A stretch of 21,252 nt of DNA from positions 1-21,252 of the forward strand of contig NZ_BAABJX010000012.1 in assembly GCF_039543525.1 (NCBI RefSeq), read 5' to 3'. Positions 15,044 to 21,252 of this stretch are shown one piece after another (within the stretch, counting starts at the first letter, position 1; each line of letters begins with the position of its first letter). The position numbers and the translations under genes are program-made. This DNA comes from Algivirga pacifica. Its GTDB lineage: Bacteria; Bacteroidota; Bacteroidia; Cytophagales; Flammeovirgaceae. The notes under the pieces were generated by a model. The model had not been told where the DNA came from. It was given only the letters and a program-made list of their open reading frames with translations, and searched no databases.

Positions 15044-15706
15044 CTATACATTTAGATTTTCCTCATTTACCTGTAAACTGTAAAGCGGTGCTTTGCTTTT
15101 ATCAGAATCCCAAACCACTATTTTATTTTGAGCATTCCAAAGGCCTGTTGGGGAAACATATTCACTACCGATCCCTATGACATCTTCCGTGCTAACTCCC
15201 AATCTATTTTCGGGATCTAGTTTATAAATATGTTCAGAGCAGCTCAGAGCATCTGATTTCATATCAAACATATTATCATAAGGCTGTGTAGAGAAATCTC
15301 TATCTCTATTGATCATTTCCTGAAGGTAGTCTCCCGTCCATTGTGGACATCTACAAATCACAACTCTGTCTGACTCTTTACATATATCAAAGAAGTAAGA
15401 CTTCGTAAAATCTTTGTGCGTCATTTCAGAAACTTCCCAATCTCCCTTCTCCCCTTTTGATCGACAAAAAGCAGCGTGACTAAATTCACCTGGGATTAAC
15501 AATGTTGTTAGCTTTTTCTTATCTATCGTCAAAATAAAATCCCCTGGTTTTAATAACTCATACCCTTCTAAGTATTTCCATCCCTTAAAAGAAGTATAGT
15601 AAGTTGAAAAGCGTATAAAGGGGATAATATTTTTCAAGGCAAAATGATAAGCTTTTCGCCTCATTATCCACATGACAAGAGTAGTTTTGGTTTTTTGTAG
15701 CAGCAT
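15044..15706 (-). CDS. YiiX/YebB-like permuted papain-fold enzyme (C92 family)
   Basis: This 220-residue protein matches the permuted NlpC/P60-papain group (PF05708). It has LLKPGDFILT at 51-60, then GEFSHAAF with the probable catalytic His77, an acidic SEMTHKDF at 93-100, and YDNMFDM...SCSEHIY with the probable nucleophile Cys156. The order His before Cys is the permuted arrangement typical of the family. Such enzymes act on amide or thioester bonds in peptides or lipids; the substrate here is unknown. There is no clear signal peptide, though the N-terminus is hydrophobic and basic and the true start could be Met12 or Met15. It follows the phosphatase gene by 28 bp and may be co-transcribed with it. 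Confidence 0.75.
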   Translation of the reverse strand: MLLQKTKTTLVMWIMRRKAYHFALKNIIPFIRFSTYYTSFKGWKYLEGYELLKPGDFILTIDKKKLTTLLIPGEFSHAAFCRSKGEKGDWEVSEMTHKDFTKSYFFDICKESDRVVICRCPQWTGDYLQEMINRDRDFSTQPYDNMFDMKSDALSCSEHIYKLDPENRLGVSTEDVIGIGSEYVSPTGLWNAQNKIVVWDSDKSKAPLYSLQVNEENLNV

Positions 15707-15734
15707 TAATTCAAAAAATTAAAGTTTAATTGAG

Positions 15735-17897
15735 TTATAACTTAAAGCCTATTACTAAAATATCATCCGTTTGTTTCTCATTCCCGTGACTCATCCAGCT
15801 TTTCAAATTATCACCCAAAATTCTCTTTTGCTCTTTCATAGTATCCTTATGCATCAATGTTAAGAAGCGACGGAAATTCTTAGCCATGAATTTTTTGTTG
15901 TTTTTTCCTCCAAACTGATCTGGGTAACCATCTGTATACAAGTAGAAAGTAATTTGTTCATCACCTAATGGGATAGTATGTAATGTATAGGCCACTCGTT
16001 TCTTATATATGTCACCTCCTATTGGCGTTTTATCTCCCTTGATAAGCTCTGCTTGTCCTTCTCTCAATAAGAAAATGGGATTTTTGGCACCCGCATATTG
16101 TAACTCTCTTTTTTTATAATCAATACAAACAATAGCGATTTCCATTCCATCTTGATTCCCTGAAGTAGATTGTCTTAAGGAATTATAAACATGCTCATGC
16201 AACTCTTCAAGAATCAACTCTGGTGAAGTAATATTATCTTTCAGAATAATTTCTGTTAGCGATTGAATACCAATAAAGCTCATAAAAGCTCCCGGAACTC
16301 CATGTCCAGTACAATCTGAAGCCACAATAATTAACTTATCATCAACCTCTTCCACAAAATAAAAATCACCTGAAACAATATTTCTAGGTTGGTAAAAGAC
16401 AAAGAACCCTTCTTCTCCAAAGTGTTTCTTCAATAGCTGTTGTGAAGGGAGCAATGCTTTTTGAATTTGTTTCGCATAATGTATACTGGAAGTCATTTCA
16501 TCGTTCACTTTCTTTAATTGCTCACCTTGTTGAATTAACTCTTCGTTTTGATCAGCAATTCGTACGTTCTGCGAATTTAACTCTTCTACAGCCTCCTGTA
16601 AGGAAACTGTACGTTCCATGACTGTTTTCTCAAGGTTTTGGTTAATCTCGTCCAATTCGTTATTTAATTCTTCATTTTGTATGAAAGCAATCGAGAAGTT
16701 TCTAGCTAAAACAAAAGCTTGAGAAAAAATAAAAATAAAGAACCCTACAGAGAATAAATTAACTGACTGGATCAGATTTTCATTCAGCAATAAATCATTA
16801 ACAGAGGTGACTACCAATGTTAAAGCCCCCAGTAAAAACACCAATGCTGCCTTCTGACGATTTAATGCTGCATAAAGCAATGTCCCTATACAATAGGCAC
16901 AGATAATAGGCAACAAAAAAGTAATTCCCATCATCACGTGAGAAACTGCATAAGTAGAAGCAAAAAGTGTGAATACAATCAATCCCCCTACGACTACATT
17001 GACTCCTACCTGAAAGTACTTCCATGTGAATTCTTTATAAAGAACACGGATAAACAATGGTACAGTGATCAATGGAACTTCAAAAGCCAAATACTGGAGT
17101 TTTAGTAACCAATCCCAAGGTAACCCAGAGATAAAAGAAGGAAGTAAATATTCTCCTATTGTCAGTACCCGTACACAAAGTGCAAAAGCAGTAATACTAA
17201 ATACTAGATTCGCTAATACTTTTCGTCGATAGTAAAACAGTATCAAATGATACAACCCAACTATAAAAATACTCCCTAGTAAAAAAATATCCCTCCAGGT
17301 CGCTAATTCTCTTTCTCTCTGAATAGCCGCTTCTGTTCCTAATTGAATTGTCTGCCAAAGCCCCCCTTTCCTATGATGATAATTTGAAACATGCACCAAT
17401 AACGATAAGGTATCGGAAGTAACCGGAAATGTCACTGTCTGCGCCCTATACTCAGGAACAGCTTCCTCTGCATTTTTACTCACTCTTCCATTAGATGCTA
17501 CTTCATCACCATTAACATAAAATCGATAAGCCGTACCTGCTGTCCTAAGTTTTAAAGCTAATTGTTCTCTTCTGTCAGCAGGCAAAAGAACATTCAAGTG
17601 ATATGTAGCCACACCAAAAGAAGGAAGTGGTTTTTGATGATGATCAGTTAAACCATTCCAAGGACTAGGAATGGCTACCAATTGTCTTTGCAATTCTTTT
17701 TTGGAAAGATCTTCCTCGTAGAGTAACTGTCCCCAATAAAACTCCCAGTCACCATCAAGATTGACAGGTTCATCTCCCTCTGTATTACGTAAATCTAAAA
17801 TAGCAGCGTTTGAGGTGTTCTGTGCAGTCAAGTCTATAGAAAAAAATAAAGACAAAATGAAGACTACACAAGAAACAATTGGTTTATAGCAATACAT
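15735..17897 (-). CDS. 7TM sensor (7TMR-DISM type) with SpoIIE-like PP2C serine phosphatase
   Basis: This 720-residue signalling protein starts with a signal peptide (about 1-25). A periplasmic jelly-roll-like sensor follows at about 30-190 (LDGDWEFYWGQLL and YRFYVNGDEVASNG). Seven membrane helices span about 203-400, then a coiled-coil linker about 405-480. The C-terminal PP2C domain has the expected metal-binding acids: Asp511 in SGDFYF, Asp528 in ASDCTGHG, Asp584 in NQDGM, Asp656 in YTDGYPDQF and Asp711 in TDDILV. It probably dephosphorylates a Ser-phosphorylated partner, such as an anti-sigma antagonist, in response to an external ligand. No such partner is encoded in this window. It lies between menE (59 bp upstream) and the C92 gene. 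Confidence 0.92.
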   Translation of the reverse strand: MYCYKPIVSCVVFILSLFFSIDLTAQNTSNAAILDLRNTEGDEPVNLDGDWEFYWGQLLYEEDLSKKELQRQLVAIPSPWNGLTDHHQKPLPSFGVATYHLNVLLPADRREQLALKLRTAGTAYRFYVNGDEVASNGRVSKNAEEAVPEYRAQTVTFPVTSDTLSLLVHVSNYHHRKGGLWQTIQLGTEAAIQRERELATWRDIFLLGSIFIVGLYHLILFYYRRKVLANLVFSITAFALCVRVLTIGEYLLPSFISGLPWDWLLKLQYLAFEVPLITVPLFIRVLYKEFTWKYFQVGVNVVVGGLIVFTLFASTYAVSHVMMGITFLLPIICAYCIGTLLYAALNRQKAALVFLLGALTLVVTSVNDLLLNENLIQSVNLFSVGFFIFIFSQAFVLARNFSIAFIQNEELNNELDEINQNLEKTVMERTVSLQEAVEELNSQNVRIADQNEELIQQGEQLKKVNDEMTSSIHYAKQIQKALLPSQQLLKKHFGEEGFFVFYQPRNIVSGDFYFVEEVDDKLIIVASDCTGHGVPGAFMSFIGIQSLTEIILKDNITSPELILEELHEHVYNSLRQSTSGNQDGMEIAIVCIDYKKRELQYAGAKNPIFLLREGQAELIKGDKTPIGGDIYKKRVAYTLHTIPLGDEQITFYLYTDGYPDQFGGKNNKKFMAKNFRRFLTLMHKDTMKEQKRILGDNLKSWMSHGNEKQTDDILVIGFKL

Positions 17898-17956
17898 GCT
17901 GAAAAAATCAAGTAGTTAAAAATTACTATGGCAATATAGTATACTTTTTGAAAAGG

Positions 17957-19057
17957 TTAACAAAGCCCTTTACGATATTGCTCTTTCAATTCATGCCGAT
18001 TTATCTTTTGAGTAGGCGTCCGAGGAAAGTCTTTTACAACACGGATTTCCTTAGGTTGTTCATACTTCCCTAAGCCGGCCTGTATTTGCTCTTTCAACAC
18101 GGTTAATTGGACCTTACTAAGGTCCTCTCCTTCGATAAATAAAACGATTTTTTCCCCATATTTTTCATCGGGAACCCCAATCACACAAGAAGGCCTTTCT
18201 TCCCCTAGTTCTTGCATTTTTTGAGCGATCACTTGCTCTACTTTCTCGGCTTGTACTTTCACTCCTCCAGTGTTAATCACATTATCTGCCCTGCCTAGCC
18301 ACTCAAAGGAACTTTCTCCATGGAGCTGTACTAAATCATTGGTTTGTAGTAGCGGTTCAGAAGAGGTGGGGGTTTTGATCCATAGGCAACCTCTTTGGTC
18401 TATACCGATTTCCACCCCTGGTAAAGTGTTGAAAAGCGTTTCCTCGGTCGTATTGAGTTTTTTCAGGGCAATATGTGACACCGTTTCCGTCATCCCATAC
18501 GTCGCATATACCTTGTTTTGCTGACAATGCTGTTGGATCAATAAGGATAGGCTATACGAAACCGGAGCCCCTCCTATAATAATATTCCGGCTATCACAAA
18601 GATACGAACGAGAATCCTCACCTTTTAAGATTTCCTCTACCTGCAAAGGTACCAAAGCAATAAAGTCAAAAGACTGAGGTATCGGCATGTCAGCAAATGG
18701 ATTGGAAGAAGGAGGCTGTACTGTAATTTCCATCCCTACTTCCATCGCCCTTACCAGCATCATGATCCCTGCGATATACGCCGTATTCAGATTACATAAA
18801 GCGGTCATTCCTTCCTGGAGTCCTAAAAAATGAGCGGTCATTTGAGCACTTTTTTGCATTTGTACTCGCTGTAACTGTATCGGCTTGGGAGTTCCTGTAG
18901 AGCCTGAGGTATGAATGGTAAAGGTTGGCTGATCATTGAGCCATTGGTGACAAAATTGTAATGTCTGTTTTCCATATTTGGAGAGAGATTCAATTTCAAA
19001 TTCACCTTTTTTTACCTGCTCAAAGGAATAGCTTCTTTGGTCTAAAAAAATCCTCAT
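17957..19057 (-). CDS. menE: o-Succinylbenzoate-CoA ligase
   Basis: This 366-residue protein is an AMP-forming acyl-CoA ligase in the compact form usual for MenE in Bacteroidota. The ATP P-loop is TSGSTGTPK at 50-58, the A5 motif YATYGMTE at 184-191, the A7 Asp is Asp241, the A8 motif is GRADNVINTGG at 255-265, and the A10 catalytic Lys351 is in PTQKINR. MenE activates o-succinylbenzoate as its CoA thioester for MenB in menaquinone synthesis. The other men genes are not in this window. The enzyme is cytosolic. Other small acyl-CoA ligases share these motifs, but the length and overall pattern favour MenE. Confidence 0.88.
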   Translation of the reverse strand: MRIFLDQRSYSFEQVKKGEFEIESLSKYGKQTLQFCHQWLNDQPTFTIHTSGSTGTPKPIQLQRVQMQKSAQMTAHFLGLQEGMTALCNLNTAYIAGIMMLVRAMEVGMEITVQPPSSNPFADMPIPQSFDFIALVPLQVEEILKGEDSRSYLCDSRNIIIGGAPVSYSLSLLIQQHCQQNKVYATYGMTETVSHIALKKLNTTEETLFNTLPGVEIGIDQRGCLWIKTPTSSEPLLQTNDLVQLHGESSFEWLGRADNVINTGGVKVQAEKVEQVIAQKMQELGEERPSCVIGVPDEKYGEKIVLFIEGEDLSKVQLTVLKEQIQAGLGKYEQPKEIRVVKDFPRTPTQKINRHELKEQYRKGLC

Positions 19058-19449
19058 CGTTGTTAATGTAGCTTACGCTGTTGGTTGAAGTGTTGAATTT
19101 CACCTTCGGTGACCATTATATAGTGTGTGAACCGAGCTGAATTGTTTAATGATATTGCATTACAAATATCAGAAATTCACCGATTGAATACTGCAGATTT
19201 AGAAAATAAATTAAGGTGATTGTCGTCCTTATCCCTTTCAAGACATTGAGCGAGGACGCTCAATTTATGTTAAGGTCGTAGGGAGGACGCTACGACCAGT
19301 TTCTAGGACACTACGAGCAGAGTGCAAACCCGCTGCAGGTCGTATCATTACATGACGTGGTCGACTCTACGACCAGTTTCTACCTTTATACTGAGCAGGA
19401 TACACTAATTCGTATCTCTACACCTAAGGGCGACCACATGGGATCGCCC
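19058..19449. repeat. Repeat-rich intergenic region between menE and the aroE-like gene
   Basis: No gene is supported in this 392-bp spacer. It contains a hairpin TCACC-TTC-GGTGA near 19100, a perfect hairpin TTGAGCG-AGGA-CGCTCAA (19246-19263), and GGTCGTAG (19274-19281) inverted as CTACGACC (19290-19297). An exact 16-bp direct repeat CTACGACCAGTTTCTA lies at 19290-19305 and 19367-19382. A hairpin with arms GGGCGA and TCGCCC (19428-19449) abuts the aroE-like stop codon. The TCTACGACC family also occurs at 620-740. The menE promoter must lie here, but I could not place it. Confidence 0.65.
19428..19449 (-). terminator. GC-rich hairpin at the end of the aroE-like gene
   Basis: GGGCGA (19428-19433) pairs with TCGCCC (19444-19449), with an additional inner CC/GG, and starts immediately after the stop codon at 19450-19452. 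There is no long T tract on the minus strand, so terminator function is plausible but unproven. The sequence resembles GGGCGACC-type hairpins that I have seen as dispersed repeats in unrelated genomes (recollection only). Confidence 0.4.
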
Positions 19450-20310
19450 CTACAGGTTCCAATGTTTGATAATATCTTCTTCGCTTACCTCTCCCCCATT
19501 TGCCTTTTGTTCCTGCTGCAAAAACAATTGGTATTGCTTAATCAATTGTCCTTTATACATCGCATTTCCCGGTATGAAAAACTTCCCTTCTGCCTCACAA
19601 TAAGCTTGCAGGTAATTTGTCTTTCCATCTTTCTCTGGCATATTATGGCAAAACACCATTTTACTTCCTTGCAATAGTTCTTTCAACCCTTCCGCTTTCA
19701 AAAAGTCGGGATCAGAAGATACCGGAGTAGCATCCACCACCAAATCATAAGGCCCTTCAAAATGAGGAATATGGTCTATTCCTAACGCTTTTCTTTTGGC
19801 TGCTACTTTTTCAGGATTTCTTCCCACAATAGTCACTTCAATACCCATATCGCTCAATACGTGAAAAGCTGCTCCTGAAACTCCTCCATTACCATAAATC
19901 ACGGCGGTCTTGATTGGAATATCTGCCTCTTGAATTCCCTGCTCTAAAGCTATTTTCAATCCATAACTGTCGGTATTATAGCCGACTAATCGCCCCTCTT
20001 TATTAATCACTGTATTAACGGTTTTCGTTTTAGATGCTAAAGGCTCTACCTCATCCAAATAAGGGATGATGGATGACTTCAGTCCTGCCTTAGCGGTTAC
20101 GGCAGCTCCCCTAACCATCGGTCCTCTAAGAATTCCGGCATACACCTCAGGTGTAACATCCTGATAAAGAGTGAAATAAACGACATTTACTCCTAGTTCG
20201 CTCAACGCTTTATTGTGCTTTTCAATAGAAGATTGACTTCCTGAGGTGGAGTAAATAAATTTGGTTTCCAGGTTAAGCTGGACGCTGGTGTTAGTTTCTT
20301 TAGTTGGCAT
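19450..20310 (-). CDS. Shikimate dehydrogenase-like protein (divergent AroE)
   Basis: This 286-residue protein has the AroE two-domain plan. The N-terminal substrate domain contains SGSQSSIEKHN, KTVNTVI (96-102) and YNTDSYGL (111-118), where Asp114 matches the conserved catalytic Asp. A Rossmann domain then has VIYGNGGVSGAAFHVL and the NADP-type VGRNPEK. The usual NVTxPxK segment, with the catalytic Lys, is here AVTAKAGLK (70-78), so Lys74 or Lys78 might replace it. The C-terminal MYKGQLIKQYQLF corresponds to the AroE terminal helix. It may reduce dehydroshikimate to shikimate or act on a related substrate. The NAD(P)-binding gene ends 87 bp upstream. Confidence 0.75.
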   Translation of the reverse strand: MPTKETNTSVQLNLETKFIYSTSGSQSSIEKHNKALSELGVNVVYFTLYQDVTPEVYAGILRGPMVRGAAVTAKAGLKSSIIPYLDEVEPLASKTKTVNTVINKEGRLVGYNTDSYGLKIALEQGIQEADIPIKTAVIYGNGGVSGAAFHVLSDMGIEVTIVGRNPEKVAAKRKALGIDHIPHFEGPYDLVVDATPVSSDPDFLKAEGLKELLQGSKMVFCHNMPEKDGKTNYLQAYCEAEGKFFIPGNAMYKGQLIKQYQLFLQQEQKANGGEVSEEDIIKHWNL

Positions 20311-20373
20311 AATTATTTTCTGGTAATTAGAAGTTCTTGATTGACATTTCCTTAGGGATTAATGTCCTAGCTT

Positions 20374-20394
20374 AGATGTCCTTGTAGGGCATCT
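20374..20394. terminator. Short hairpin after the NAD(P)-binding protein gene
   Basis: AGATGTCC (20374-20381) and GGGCATCT (20387-20394) pair around a 5-base loop. One position is a U-G wobble on the plus strand or an A-C mismatch on the minus strand. No T run follows on the minus strand. It sits just after the stop at 20398. A second weak inverted repeat, GACATT/AATGTC, lies at 20343-20366. Confidence 0.3.
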
Positions 20395-20397
20395 GAA

Positions 20398-21072
20398 CTA
20401 CTGCTTGGGACCTTCAGCAAGGTCAAACAAGTCATTTAAAGTGGACACATATACTTTATCAGTGGTATACATCTTTAATATATTAACCATAGCCTTTGCG
20501 ACAACTTTACCATGAATTGGTCTTCTCTTCTCAATTGCGGGGATAAAGGACAGTGCGTTAAACACTTTTGCTCCTATTTCTTCTCCCAACCTGTTCTCAT
20601 CACGGTTTCCCATCAACACAGAAGGCTGCAGGATATATACTTTCTCAAACGGCAATTGCTTGACAGCATCTTCTAGCTCCCCTCTCATTTTCAGATAAAA
20701 GAAGCTTGAACTACTGTCAGCTCCTGAAGAAGAAACCAGTACGTAATGATCAACACCTTGACGAGCCGCCAATCTAGCAAAGTTGTACTGATAAGTATAA
20801 TCAACTTTATATTGCGCTTCTTTACTTCCCGCTTTATTTCGGGTTGTTCCAAAAGCAGAGAATAGTACATCTCCCTCAACCGATTCCTTCACCATTTCCA
20901 TATGGTCAAAATCCATTATGACCTCCTCAATTTTAGGATGCTGTAGGTTTGTACTTCTCCTCGTAAATATCTTTATTTTAGTATACGCTGGATTAGCTAT
21001 TAACTCTTTGACTAAAAACCCTCCCACCAAACCGGTGGCTCCAAGCACCAATGCTGTTTTTCCGTATTCCAT
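20398..21072 (-). CDS. TIP30/HTATIP2-like NAD(P)-binding Rossmann protein
   Basis: This 224-residue protein has the dinucleotide-binding GATGLVG loop at 11-17, then FTRRST (36-41), typical of NADP preference, SAFGTTRNKAG (72-82), and VLVSSSGADS (111-120) followed by FFYLKMRGELE. This resembles the atypical short-chain dehydrogenase group around TIP30/HTATIP2 and NAD(P)H-binding PF13460 proteins. Tyr126 is followed four residues later by Arg130 where classic short-chain dehydrogenases have Lys, so oxidoreductase activity is uncertain. The length is typical for the family. It is soluble and cytosolic. It may be co-transcribed with the aroE-like gene 87 bp downstream, although a weak hairpin separates them. 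Confidence 0.82.
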   Translation of the reverse strand: MEYGKTALVLGATGLVGGFLVKELIANPAYTKIKIFTRRSTNLQHPKIEEVIMDFDHMEMVKESVEGDVLFSAFGTTRNKAGSKEAQYKVDYTYQYNFARLAARQGVDHYVLVSSSGADSSSSFFYLKMRGELEDAVKQLPFEKVYILQPSVLMGNRDENRLGEEIGAKVFNALSFIPAIEKRRPIHGKVVAKAMVNILKMYTTDKVYVSTLNDLFDLAEGPKQ

Positions 21073-21252
21073 ATAGTTTTTGAAGTATTAATATCGTTAC
21101 TGATTGCAAGTAAGAACATGTTTGTACCACCACATAGCTTATGGGTATGGGCAGTAACTTAATTAATTTGACCGAACTCTATAAACAATAAACATGAATC
21201 ATCCCATATTAACAAATGGCTTAGCTTTCTGAGAATTCATCCCTTTACAACT
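21073..21252. other. Upstream region of the NAD(P)-binding gene
   Basis: This 180-bp AT-rich end of the window carries no gene that I can support. It presumably contains the promoter of the minus-strand NAD(P)-binding gene, but no TAnnTTTG match was found on that strand. Confidence 0.35.

Noticed and set aside
19357..19677. 106-codon plus-strand frame running from the repeat region into the aroE-like gene
   Set aside because: It is antisense to a protein with clear AroE motifs, and its N-terminal part comes from repeat DNA.

Overview
The window looks like an ordinary chromosomal stretch of a Bacteroidota bacterium, probably order Cytophagales (inference). Supporting signs are moderate-to-low GC, weak ribosome-binding sites, TAnnTTTG-type -7 promoter boxes at two genes, many small lipoproteins, and families common in this phylum: a head-GIN (DUF2807) lipoprotein, a DUF5777 beta-barrel next to a YceI protein, a DUF3109 cysteine-cluster protein, and a 7TM sensor fused to a SpoIIE-type PP2C phosphatase. 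I see no rRNA, tRNA, CRISPR array, transposase, integrase or phage gene.

Layout. 1-1187: an unknown membrane protein and a small lipoprotein (both +), separated by repeat-rich DNA. 1398-7461 (-): a patatin/cPLA2-like lipase, a small acidic protein with its own terminator, and full-length cobalamin-dependent methionine synthase MetH, with a perfect 18-bp inverted repeat after metH. 7801-8487 (+) is an unknown exported basic protein converging on a head-GIN lipoprotein (-) through a shared terminator. 9528-11129 (+) carries an arrestin-like Spo0M protein and a DUF3109 protein, the latter converging on a tail-anchored coiled-coil protein (-). 11859-13985 (+) holds YceI, the DUF5777 barrel and a small lipoprotein. 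14227-21072 (-) holds a lipoprotein, a YiiX/YebB-like papain-fold enzyme (C92), the 7TM/PP2C phosphatase, MenE, an AroE-like protein and a TIP30-like NAD(P)-binding protein.

Function. MetH (methionine and folate cycle), MenE (menaquinone) and AroE-like (shikimate, if active) are housekeeping metabolism. PP2C and the C92 enzyme are closely spaced and may be co-transcribed. The rest is mostly cell-envelope proteins.

I did not find a clear new multi-gene defence or biosynthetic system. The most unusual content is the intergenic DNA: a heptanucleotide tandem array of about 18.6 copies between yceI and the DUF5777 gene; two copies of a nested inverted repeat whose small hairpin shows compensatory base changes; a 163-bp MITE-like inverted repeat; a perfect 18-bp palindrome; and a TCTACGACC-motif repeat family in two spacers 18 kb apart. 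Several of these begin exactly at, or inside, the stop codon of the neighbouring gene.
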